This document shows, one piece after another, positions 45,121 to 57,100 of a DNA stretch of 64,000 nucleotides. Positions within the stretch are counted from its first letter, which is position 1; every line of letters starts with the position of its first letter. This stretch comes from Balaenoptera acutorostrata (lineage: Eukaryota; Chordata; Mammalia; Artiodactyla; Balaenopteridae). The stretch is from the NCBI RefSeq assembly GCF_949987535.1, contig NC_080082.1, positions 47,964,374 through 48,028,373 on the forward strand, given 5' to 3'. The position numbers and the translations under genes are program-made. The notes under the pieces were generated by a model, which searched no databases, had not been told where the DNA came from, and was given only the letters and a program-made list of their open reading frames with translations.

Positions 45121-48100
45121 GGGGGTGTGGCTTGTTCCCAACAGGTGGGGAGAGCTCAAGAGCCGGCAAGGGGACCTGGGAGGGAGCCACCTGGCTTGCT
45201 AGGCCTGGGCCCAGTCCCCTGCCCCAGGCACACCTAGTGGGCAAAGTGGCCCACCCAACCCAGACCCTGTGGGCTCCGGCTGAGCCTCCCAAATGTCGCC
45301 ATGGTGACACTCCCAAGTGCATGCCCTGGGGTTAGTGAGGGAGCCCTGTCACCCATGAAACAGCACTAGAAGCAATAGAAAACTTAGAATAATAATAATA
45401 CAGAAATAAACCCCCCAAACACTACTTTGTATTCTAAATGATATTTGAGAGACAATGCATTGATGAAAAGAAGGCCGGTGGCTGGGAAGAAGAAATAATC
45501 TGTGAACAGAGAGAAGTCTTGGGGATGAAAAAGAGGATTTCCAAACGAAAATCCTCCATGGAGGCTTTAAAATCAGAGCAGAGAACTGGAACAGGAAATT
45601 AGAAAACAAGCTCATGGGATTCTCTGAGAACTCCGAGAAAAAATATAAAGGAACAATAATTATGAGAGAAAAGAGAAGAGGAAGGCAGGGGAGATGCAGA
45701 AGAGCCAGTAAATATATGAGGTATTGGGGTGGGGGGAGGGAGCAGGAGGAGGAAAGAAATACAGAAGGAAACATGGAAATCTCCTTGGGCTGAAGAAAGA
45801 CTGGCGTGCGCATGTGGAAAGAGATGGTCAAGTTCACTGCAAGATCGGAGGGAAATAAAACCTACAGGTGGTGAATGCCTGCACCGCAAGATAGGAGCAA
45901 GGCTGTCCCTTTTCCAATGCAGATGGAAAAGCCTGCGATCAGACTGAGAGGGACGCTTCTCCAGCTGTCACAGGACCTCGGAGCTGAGTCCACAACTGGG
46001 CCTGTCGAATGGCTGACTGTCTCGGCCAGTCCACCACAGGGGTGCATTGGGGTCTCTGTGCGGAAGTCTGTTTGAAGAGAAAGCAGTGTGTGCCAGTGCT
46101 TTGCTTGCTTTTATTTGTGACAGTTATTCTGATTTTTAAGTAAAATTAAAGGAGAGCATAGGCGTTGTATTTTATTTCTGTTCTCCATGGAATACCCCCA
46201 AGATCCAAATTCAATAGATAAAAAAGGTTTTGGGCATTTTTGTTCTTTACAATTAAGTGTCTCCCCACGGACATAGTGTGTTCTCTATGTGGTTGCCAAG
46301 GGGGAGGGAGGGTGGGGGAGGGATGGATTAGGAGTTTGGGAATATATATAGAAATGAATCAATTTGCTGTACACCAGAAACTAACACAACACTGTAAATC
46401 AACTATACTTCAATAAAATAAATTTTTTAAAAGAGTCTCCCTAGCACCCCCCGCACCCCCCCCCCCGCAACTACCCTCTTTCCCCTCTACTGAGGCAACA
46501 AATGTTTCTAGTTTCCTCTGCATACTTAGAGATGTTTTGTGCACATACCAGCACATATATGTATATTCTGACCCCTCTGTTTTTTTACATAAATGGAAGC
46601 ACACCTTAGACCTCTTCTGCACCTGGTTTTTAAATTTGTTTTTTTAACTTATTTTAGAGATCTTTCCATATTTAAAAAAAAAATTATTTATTTACTTTGG
46701 CTGCACCAGGTTTTAGTTGCGGCACGCAGGATCTTAGTTGTGGTATGCATGAGGGATCTAGTTCCTCCAACCAGGGATCGAACTTGAACCCGGGCCCCCT
46801 GCATTGGGAGCGTGGAGTCTTACCCACTAGACCACCAGGGAAGTCTCGAGGTCTCTCCGTATTAGTAAGGAAACAGCTTCCTTGTTCTTTTTTTGTGGAG
46901 AATATTCCATTGGCTGGCTGCCCCCTGATGGATTTAACCAGTCTTGGGTGCATGCACATTCAGGTGGCTTAAGATTTTTTTTGGCCTGAGGTTTTTATGA
47001 TCCATTAGGTTAACAGAAGTTGAGAAGTTATATAAAACTCTGGGAGAAAAGTTTGTGACCTAAAGTATTCTCTGCCTAGCCAAACTGCTGGTCCCTGATA
47101 AAGCCAACAAAAGGACATTTTCTTCAGAGCTGCAAAAACTCAGAAAGGATGCCTCTCTTTGAGGAAAAAGTTACTCAAGGGAATACTCTGGCAAACAACA
47201 AAAACTCAGAATTAAGAACTGGAGTAAAAAAAAGCAGTTTAGAATAAACAGAGGGGAGCAGTGATTGAAAACAGTACACCTTGGAAGTGTTTATACAGCA
47301 AGGTTAATGCAGTTGTTTAGCTCAGTGAAAATGTTAACAAATTATCTTTTGAAGTGAAGGTGCACAATGCAAGAATAATAATGTTCCAGATGATTTCATC
47401 CAACAATCTGAGATGGTTTGCTAAAGAACATTCTCAATGATAATTCTTCATTCTTGGCCTTTAAACAAGGCACACTCACACATGGATGTGTCACAAATTT
47501 TAAAAATAATTGGCTCAAAACCTCTCCTTGGCTCCCTGGCACATTTAAGAGGAAGTGAGGAGATCTGACCATGACCTTCCAAGCCATTTCGGCTCTACCT
47601 CATCTCTCTCCTCTTCCATCTGACTTGCTGACGTTCAAGCCCGTCAGTCCGGTCTCCGGTGTCCTCGTTTTTTCCCCCTCCCCCCGAGGGAGGGGGTGTC
47701 TCTCCCTGCCCTCGGTCTAAAGCAGCGCTCACCTGACTCAGGCCGTAACCTGGCATCGCGTGCCACCTGTCAGTGGCTGCCCCCATCTCCCACCCTGGCC
47801 CCTGAGAGCAGGAGCCCGCCAAGCGCACTCCTGGTCTGGGGTCTTTGCTCCCCGGTTCCTGCTGCACCGCGGCACCGCGACCAAGGCCCGGCCAGGGAGG
47901 CGCAGGCGGATTTGTAGAACATATTTGTGGGACGCTACATATATCTAAAAAAGAGCTCACATGTTTTGCTGTTACAAACATCGGACTGTCTTCTACATGC
48001 TATTTTTGTTAGGGCCTCGGACAATGTACCTAGACTACAAGAGTGTGGAACTTCTCTGCGTGGCTCCTGGGGTTTCCTCTCCATAATGCACCCCAAAAGT

Positions 48101-51100
48101 ACTCTTCCCAGAAAGGTCCGGAAGGGGGTGGAGGAATTTCCCCGCTCTTGCTCTGTTTTCCCATACCAAAGTTCTGTTTTTGTGATGAGAAAAAGAACGA
48201 AGCCCCGAGAGCTTTGCCTAGAGGCGGAGACAGCTGCAGAGCAGGGAACTGAGGGTCGGCTGTCTCGACCCCAAGGCGCAGGCTTTGGCGGTGGAGCGTG
48301 GAGCAGACCAGTGACCAGGTCTCGTCCTGGGCCCCGCAATCGGCCAGGGCTGCAGGCAGCCGGCTGTCCAGGCCCCGCCCCCGCCCCGCCCCGCCCCGCC
48401 CCGCGCCGGCCAGGCCCCACCCCCTGACCGGCCCCACGCCTGCCAGGCCCCGCCCCCTGACCGGCCCCACGCCCGCCGCCTGGCTCAGTTTGACTGCGCC
48501 CCCTGGCGGCCCAGCCCCGACCTGGCGCCTCGCATCTTGTCTCCTGGCGGCCCAGTTCCTGTCCCACCTCTCCCAGCTACCCAGAGCCGAAGGGCCGTCT
48601 CACTCCCGCCTTCCCACAGCCCCGTGTTCCCCACAACCCCGAAACCGCTCCCCTACCCTAGACCCCCGCCTCCCCTCACCCCTGCACCTCGGACTTCACT
48701 CGCCTCACCCCAACCTTGTCCCGCCATCCAGAGTTCCTGCATCCGTGGGGGCACTGACTGGCGGCAGAGCCTCAGATCCCTCCTCCCAGCACTGTCAACT
48801 TAAAGGAAAATGCACAGTGTAAAAGTTACCAGTTCACTTTTATTCCTGGACCTTACTGCGGACTGTAGCATGGGAGACAACCTCTCAGATAGCTCTGAGG
48901 GACGGCTCCAGAGAGGTAAGGGAGGAGCCAGGGTATATGAACTTTTTGCCGGGAAAAACATGCAGTCAAGCATAGAAAGCTTACTGCTAATCACAAAGAA
49001 CAGACATCTCAAGTTAATGATTTTAGTGCTTTTCTGTGTATGGGAAGAAGACGGAAAAACTGGGATCATTTAAATGTTCCTTAAGTACACGTCTTAACCA
49101 TGTAGGGGCTATTGTATCCAAAGCACAGAATGCTTCCTGTTTTTCTCTGTCTTGAATTCCCCTCAGGTGCACTGTCTGTGGGCCACTGCAGTAGCTAATG
49201 GCTTGATCCTTGTAGAACTGGAAGAGCAGGCAACATTTTTTTTCTTTGCAGTACCCCTACATCCTGGACACCTCCCTACCCCCTGTGTTGATATTAGTAA
49301 TTTGTGTTCTCTCTCTTTTTTTCTTAGCCTGGCTAGAGGCTTATCAATTTTATGGATCTTTTTAAAGAATCAGCTTTTGTATTAATTGATTTTCTCTATT
49401 GATTTCCTATTTTCAATTTCACTGGATTATGCTGCAATTCCGAGTATTTTTTTTCTCCTACTTCTTTTGGATTTAATTTGCTCTTCTTTTTCTGTTTTCT
49501 TAAGGTGGAAGTTTAGATGATTGATTTTAGATTTTCCTTCTTTTTTCATGTATGCATTCAATGCTATAAATTTCCCTTTAAGCACTACTTTCACTGCATC
49601 CCACAAATTTTGGTAAGTTGTATTTTCATTTTTGTCTAGTTCAAAATATGTTACAACTTTTTGAAATTTCATTTATTTATTTTTGGCTGCATTGGATCTT
49701 CATTGCGGTGCCCGGGCTTCTCATTGCATTGGCTTCTCTTGTTGCAGAGCTGGGCTCTAGGCGCGCGGGCTTCAGTAGTTGCAGAGCGTGGGCTTAGTAG
49801 TTGTGGCTCACTGGCTCTGGAGTGCAGGCTCAGTAGTTGTGGTGCACGGGCTTAGTTGCTCCACGGCATGTGGGATCTTCCCGGACCAGGGCTTGAACCT
49901 GTGTCCCCTGCATTGGCAGGCGGATTCTTAACCACTGGTGCCACCAGGGAAGTCCCAAAATACGTTAAAACTTCTCTTGAGATTTCTTCTTTGGCCCGTG
50001 TGTCATTTAGAAGTGTTAGTCTCCATGTATTTTGGTATATCCCAACCATCTTTCTGTTATTGAGTTCTTGTTTAATTCCGTTGTATTCTGAGAGCAGAAA
50101 TTGTATGATTTTTGTTCTTTAAAATTTGTTAAGGTGTGTTTTATGGCCTAGAATGTGGTCTATATTGGTGAATATTCCATATGAGTTTGAGGAGAACATG
50201 TATTCTGCTGTTGTTGGATGAAGTGGTCCATAAATGTCCATTATATCCAGTTGATTGATATTGTTGAATTCCTCTGTATTCTTACTAATTTTATGCCTGT
50301 TGGATCTGTCCATTTCTCATAGAGAGGTGCTGAAATCTCCAACTATGATAGTGGACTCATCAATTTCTCTTTGCAAATTTAGTAGTTTTTGCCTCACATA
50401 GTTTGATGCTCTGGTGTTCTGCACATGCACATTAAGGATTACTATATCTTCTTGGAGAATTGACCTTTTTTATCATTATGTAATGTCTCTCTTTAGCCCT
50501 GATAAATTTTCTTGCTGTGAAGTCTGCTCTGTCTGAAATTTCTGATAGTGTTAGTATGGTATATTTTTCTTTATCCATTTACTTTTAATCTATATGTGTC
50601 TTTATATCTAAAGTGGGTTTCTTGTAGACAACATATTGTTGGGTCTTGTTTTTTGATCCACTCTGACAGTCTCTGTGTTTTAATTGGTGCATTTAGACCA
50701 TTCAAAGCAATTGTTGATATAGTTAGATTAATAACTACCATATTTGTCACTGTTTTTTATTTGTTGCCCTTGTTTTTTGAATTTTTTTTTTTTTTTGCCA
50801 TGCCACGTGGCTTGCATGATCTTAGTTCCCTGACCAGAGATTGAACCCATGTCCCCTGCATTGGAAGCACAGAGTCTTAACTGCTGGACCACCAGGGAAG
50901 TCCCTGCCCTTTGCAGTTTTAATTGAGTATTTTATGTGATTTCATTTTCTCTCCTTTCTTAGCATATCAGATGTACCTCTATTTTACTTTTTAAAGTGGT
51001 TGCCCAAGAGTTTGCATTTATAGTTTACATTTATATTTAATTCAAGTCTACTTTCAATAGCCCTATACTGCTTAATGGGTAGTGTGGGTACCTTAAAGTA

Positions 51101-54100
51101 ACAAAATATTTCTAATTCGTCCCTCCTGTCCCTTTCATTGCTGTCATTTATTTCATATATACATATATATGTAGTTGCTATTACTATTTTGAACAAACTA
51201 TTATCTGTTAGATCAATTAGGAATAAGAACAATTCAAGTATTTCTTTTACCTTCACTTTTCTCTTTTTTTGATGCTCTTCCTTTCTTTATGAAGATCTGA
51301 GTTTCTGACCTATGTCATTTTCCTTCTCGCTAAAGAACTTTTAATGTTTCTCTCAAGGCAGATCTACTGGTAACAGGTTTCCTCAGTTTTTGTTTGTCTG
51401 AGGAAGTCTTTATTTCTCCTTTACTTTTTTTTTTTTTTTGGCTGTGTTGGGTCTTCATTTCTATGCGAGGGCTTTCTCTAGTTGTGGCAAGCGGGGGCCA
51501 CTCTTCATCGATGTGCGTGGGCCTTTCACTGTCGCGGCCTCTCTTGTTGCGAGGCACAGGCTCCAGACGCGCAGGCTCAGTAGTTGTGGCTCACGGACCT
51601 AGTTGCTCCGTGGCATGTGGGATCTTCCCAGACCAGGGCTCGAACCCGTGTGCCCTGCATTGGCAAGCAGATTCTCAACCACTGTGCCACCAGGGATGCC
51701 CTCTCCTTTACTTCTGAAGGATAATTTTGCAGGATACAAATTTCTAGGTTGATGATTTTTTTCTCTCAATACTTAAAATATTTCAGTCTATTATTTTTTA
51801 AAAATATATATATATATTTATTTATTTTTGGCTGCGTTGGGTCTCCATCGCTGTGTGCAGCGAGCAGGGGCCACTCTTCGTTGTGGTGCACGGGCTTCTC
51901 ATTGAGGTGGCTTCTCCTGTTGCGGAGCACGGGCCCTAGGTGCGCAGGCTTCAATAGTTGTGGCATGCAGGCTCAGCAGTTGTGGCACACGGGCCTAGTT
52001 GCTCCGCGGCATGTGGGATCCTCCCAGACCCAGGCTCGAACCCGTGTCCCCTGCATTTGCAGGCAGACTCTCAACCACTGTGCCACCAGGGAAGTCCACA
52101 GTCTCTTCTTACTTGCATGGTTTCTGAGGAGAAGCTGGATGTCAGGCTTATCTTTGCTCCTCTATAGGTAAGGTGTTTTTTCCTCTGGCTTCTTTCAGGA
52201 TTTTTTATCTTTAATTTTCTGTAGCTTTACAATGATATGCGTAGGTGTAGTTCTTTTTTTGCATTTATCCTGTTTGGTGTTCTCGGAGCTTCCTTGATCA
52301 ATGGTTTAGTGTTTGAAATTAATTTGGGGGAAATTCTTAATCATTATTGCTTCAAATATTTTTTTCTGTTCCTTTCTCTCTTCTTCTGGTATTCTTGTTA
52401 TGCATATGTTACACCTTCTGTAGTTGTTCCACAGTTGTTGGATATTCTATTCTGGTTTTTTTTTTCCCCAGTCTTTTTTCTGTTTGCTTTTCAGTTTTGG
52501 AGGTTTCTATTGAGATATCCTCAAGCTCAGAGATTCTTTCCTCAGCCACATTTAGTCTAATAATAAGCCCATCAAAGCTGTTCTTCATTTCTGTTATGGT
52601 GTTTCTGATCCGTAACATTTCTTTTTGGTTCTTTCTTAGAATTTTCATCTCTCTGCTAACATTGCCCACGTGTTTTTTTAAAAAAATTAATTAATTAATT
52701 AATTTATTTATTTATGGCTGTGTTGGGTCTTCGTTTCTGTGCGAGGGCTTTCTCTAGTTGTGGCAAGCAGGGGCCACTCTTCATAGCGATGCACGGGCCT
52801 CTCACTATCGCGGCCTCTCTTGTTGCAGAGCACAGGCTCCAGATGCGCAGGCTCAGTAGTTGTGGCTCACGGGCCTAGTTGCTCCGTGGCATGTGGGATC
52901 TTCCCAGACCAGGGCTCGAACCCGTGTCCCCTGCACTGGCAGGCAGATTCTCAACCACTGTGCCACCAGGGAAGCCTGCCCACGTGTTCTTGCATAACTG
53001 TCTACTTTATTCATTAGAGCCCTTAGCATATAATCACAGTTGTTTTAAATTCCTGGTCTGATACTTCCAACATCCATGCCATATGAGTCTGGTCTTGATG
53101 TTATATTTGTGCTGACCCTTCAAACTGTGTTTTCTGCCTCTTAGTATTTCTCGTAATTTTTTTTGTTGTTGTTGGGCAGACATGATGCACTAGGTAAAAG
53201 GAACTGCTATAAATAAGCTTTCAATAATGTGGTCGCAAGGTGTGGGGTGTGGAGGAGCATTCTACAATCCTATGATTAGGTCTCTGTCTTTTAGTGAGCC
53301 TGTGCCTCTGGCTTGTGAACTTCACATGTGCTGTTTAGTCTGCAACCCTCACCCCTCGCTTTCATGTGGAATAGGTTGGCTAGAGGGGGCTGGGGTTGGG
53401 TGTTTCCCCTCCCCCAGGACAGTTAGTCTCCGATAAAATCCAAGCAGGTTCGGCTCTGGTTAGTTTCTCCTGAGGGCAGAGCTTAAGAAGAACAGGATGC
53501 TGTGGCATATTTCAGGATGGTTCCTTTTCCCTTTCCCTGCTGGAAGCACGAGGGGACTTTTCTCCAGCTTTCACTGTGAGGATTAGGACTGTTCCTGGAG
53601 GTAACACTCACAGAAGTGGGGGGACCCAGTAATGCAACTCTCAGAGTTGTCCACACTGAGCCTTCAGCCATTTGTCAATTACAGTTCAGGTTTCCCTATC
53701 CTGCCGTTGGTGCCCATGGAGGTTGCTGCTCCTGGATTTCTGCTCTGGTAACTTGGAATTCTTTGTATTTGCCTGTCTATCTCTCCAATTTGGCGGGCAG
53801 CCATTCGCCTTGTGACCTCACTTCTCTTATGGATCTAAGAAGAGTTGTTGATTTTTCAGTTTGTTCTGCTTTTTCCTTGTTGTGAGGATGGAGTGGTGAC
53901 TTCCAAGCTTCTCACATGCCATATCAGAAGAAGTTCTTCATTTCTTTTTTATTGCCTAGTAATATTCTATTGTGTGGATATGCCTCATTTTATTTATTCA
54001 TTCATCAGTGGATGGTCACGTTTGGATCGTTTCCAGTTCATCTTTTCAATTTTTAAAAAATTGAAGTGTAGTTGATTTACAATGTTGCATTAGTTTCTGG

Positions 54101-57100
54101 AGTAGAGCAAAGTGATTCAGTATATATATATTCTGAATATATGTTGTATATATTCTTTTTCAGATTCTTTTCCATTAGAGTTTATTACAAGATGTTGAAT
54201 ATAGTTCCCTGTGCTATACCATAGGTCCTTGCTGTTTATTTTATATATAGTAGTGTGTATCTGCTAATCCCAAACTCCTAATTTATCCCTCCCCTCCTTT
54301 TCATCTTTGGTAACCATAAGTTTGTTTTCTATGTCTGTGAGTCTGTTTCTGTTTTGTAAATAAGTTCATTTGTATCTTTTTTTTTTTACATTCCACATAT
54401 AAGTGATACCATTTATTTGTCAATCTCTGTCTGACTTACTTCACTTAGTATGGTAATCTCTAGCTTCATCCATGTTGTTGGAAATGGCATTATTTCATTC
54501 TTTTTTATGGCTGAGTAATATTCCATTGCATATTTATACCACATCTTCTTTTTTTTTTTTTTTTTTAAGATTTCTTTATTGACTGATTGATTGCTATGTT
54601 GGGTCTTCGTTTTTGTGCTATGGCTTTCTCCAGTTGTGGCAAGTGGGGGCCACTCTTCATCGCGGTGCGCGGGCCTCTCACTATTGTGGCCTCTCTTGTT
54701 GCGGAGCACAGGCTCCAGACGCGCAGGCTCAGTAGTTGTGGCTCACGGGCCTAGTTGCTCCGCGGCATGTGGGATCTTCCCAGACCAGGGCTCGAACCCG
54801 TGTTTCCTGCATTAGCAGGCAGATTCTCAACCACTGCGCCACCAGGGAAGCCCCCACATCTTCTTTATCCATTCATCTGTCACTGGGCACTTAGGTTGAT
54901 TTCATGCCTTGGCTATTGTAAATAATGCTGCTATGAACACTGTGGTGCATGTATCTTTTCGAGTTAGAGTTTTCATTTTTTCTGGGTATATGCCCAGGAG
55001 TGGGATGGCTGGATCATATGGCAGCTCTATTTTTAGTTTTTTGAGGAACATCCATACTGTTCTCCATAGTGGCTGCACCAATTTACATTCCCACCAACAG
55101 TGGAGGAGTGTTCACTTTTCTCCACACCCTCTCCAGCACTTATTATTATTATTATTATTATTATTTTTTTAATAAATTTATTTTATTTTTATTTATTTTT
55201 GGCTGCGTTGGGTCTTTGCTTTCTCTAGTTGCAGCGAGCGGGGGCTACTCTTCGTTGTGCGGGCTTCTCATTGCGGTGGCCTCTCCTGTTGCAGAGCACG
55301 GGCTCTAGGGGCGCGGGCTTCAGCAGTTGTGGCTCGTGGGCTCTAGAGTGCAGGCTCAGTAGTTGTGGCGCACTGGCCCAGTTGCTCTGCGGCATGTGGG
55401 ATCTTCCCGGACCAGGGCTCGAACCCGTGTACCCTGCATTGGCAGGTGGATTCTTAACCACTGTGCCACCAGGGAAGCCCTCCAGCGCTTATTATTTGTA
55501 GATTGTTTGATGATGGCCATTCTGACTGGTATGAAGTGATACCTCATTGTAGTTTTGATTTGCATTTCTCTAATAACGATGTTGAGCATCTCTTCATGTG
55601 CCTGTTGACCATCTGTATGTCTTCTTTGGAGAAATGTCTGTTTAGGTCTTCTGCCCCTTTTTTTGATTGGGCTGTTTGTTTTGTTGTTGTTGTTGAGTCA
55701 TGTGAGCTGTTTGTATATTTTGGAAATTAAGCTCTTGTCAGTTGCAGCTTCATTTGCAAATATTTTCTCCTACTCCATAGGTTGTCTTTTCATTTTGTTT
55801 ATGGTTTTCTTTGCTGTGCAAAAGCTTGTAAGTTTGATTAGGTCCTATTTGGTTATTTTTGCTTTTACTTCTTTTGCCTTGGGAGTCTGACCTAAGAAAA
55901 CATTGCTATGATTTACACCAGAGAATGTTTTGCCTATGTTCTCTTCTATGAGTTTTATGTTGTCATGTCTTATATTTAAGTCTTTAAGCCATTTTGAGTT
56001 TATTTTTTGTGTATGGTGTGAGGGAGTGGTCTAACTTCATTGTTTTACGTGTAGCTGTCCAGCTTCCCCACACTACTTGCTGAAGAGAATGTTTTTTCTC
56101 CATTGTATATTCTTGCCTCCTTTGTTGAAGATTAATTGACCATAGGTGTGTGGTGTTTCCAATTTTTGATTATTATGAATAATATTTCTATGAATGCCCA
56201 TGTTCAAGTTTTTGTGTGGACATTTGGTTTCATTTTTCTTAGGTAAAAACCTAGGAGTTAAGTTGCTGGATCATAAGTTAACACATATATTTAAATTTTG
56301 AGGAATTGCTGAACTATTTTCCAAAGTGGCTGCAGGATTTTACGTTCACACCAGCCCAATATGAGAGTTCCGATTTCTCTTGTTATCGTCTGATTTTCTG
56401 ATTACAGACATTCAACTAGGTATGAAGTGGTATCTCAATATGTTTCTTTGTTTGTTTGGTTTGTTCTGTTTTCTGTGTTTAGGTACTATAATCGAATGTC
56501 TTTTTTTCCCCAGTTTTATCGAGGTATAATTGACATACAGCACTGCATAAGCTTAAGATGTACAACATAATGTTTTGACTTACATCATGAAATGATTACC
56601 ATAATAGGTTTAGTGAGCATCTATCATCTCATATAGATACAACATGAAAGAAATAGATAATATTTTTTTCCTTGTGATGAGAACTTTTAGGATTTACTCT
56701 CTTTACACAATATGGTTTTGATTTACATTTCCCTAATGGCTTAAGATGTTGAGCACGTTTCCAAGTGCTTATAGATTATTTACATATCTTTTTTGGAGAA
56801 ATGCCTGTTCATATCATTTGCCTATTTTTAAATTAGATTGTTTCTTTATTGTTGAGTTTTAAGAGTGTTTTACGTATTCTAGATACAAGTCCCTTACCTG
56901 GTATATGATTTGCAAAAATGTTCTTCCGTTGTATGGGTTGTTTTTCACTTTCTTGATGGTGTCCTTTGAAGCACAGAAGTTTTTCATTTTGATAATGTCC
57001 AGTTTATCATTGTTGTTGCTGTTGCCGCTGCTGCTTGTGCTTTTGTTGTCATATCTAAGAAACCATTGACTAATGCAAATTCACAAAGATTTACACCCAT

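Larger units (their letters stand above)
47640..48830. promoter_or_regulatory. Orphan GC/CpG-rich island inside WDR88 intron 1
   Basis: A GC-rich interval with many CpG and CCGCCC (Sp1-like) boxes, densest at 48360-48560. It lies about 3 kb downstream of WDR88 exon 1 and is not at a recognised gene start. Open frames on both strands here look like a by-product of GC richness. It could be an alternative or lncRNA promoter, or an enhancer. Confidence 0.5.
49310..53200 (-). mobile_element. Old L1 block, antisense, split by five SINEs
   Basis: Continuous reverse L1 sequence when the SINEs are removed: ggcttatcaattttatggat, cattatatccagttgattga, gggtttcttgtagacaacat, then a minus-strand ORF1-like coiled coil ([16 protein letters not shown] at 52409-52669). 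The order shows one insertion later interrupted at 49660, 50772, 51427, about 51797 and 52675. Decayed. Confidence 0.8.
54055..56159 (-). mobile_element. Younger L1, antisense, inserted in the old L1
   Basis: Possible TSD caattttt at 54047-54054 and 56160-56167. Begins with the 3' UTR in reverse (ttgatttacaatgttgcatt), contains the ORF2 C-terminus (minus-strand [19 protein letters not shown] near 54440-54550) and is 5'-truncated. Two SINEs interrupt it. Confidence 0.85.

Noticed and set aside
44663..45322. A 219-codon open frame on the minus strand over WDR88 exon 1
   Set aside because: It mirrors the + strand coding exon in a CpG-rich region; composition explains it and no domain is visible.
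47927..48822. Overlapping open frames of 146-210 codons on both strands
   Set aside because: They lie in the GC island, consist of Pro/Arg/Ala-rich low-complexity sequence and overlap in several frames.
52409..52669. Coiled-coil protein on the minus strand
   Set aside because: A decayed piece of L1 ORF1; the same holds for 27407-27793. Not host genes.
54413..54709. Protein ending in [17 protein letters not shown] sequence on the minus strand
   Set aside because: L1 ORF2 C-terminus joined to SINE sequence by chance frame; no intact reverse transcriptase. The frame at 32784-32972 is the same kind of fragment.
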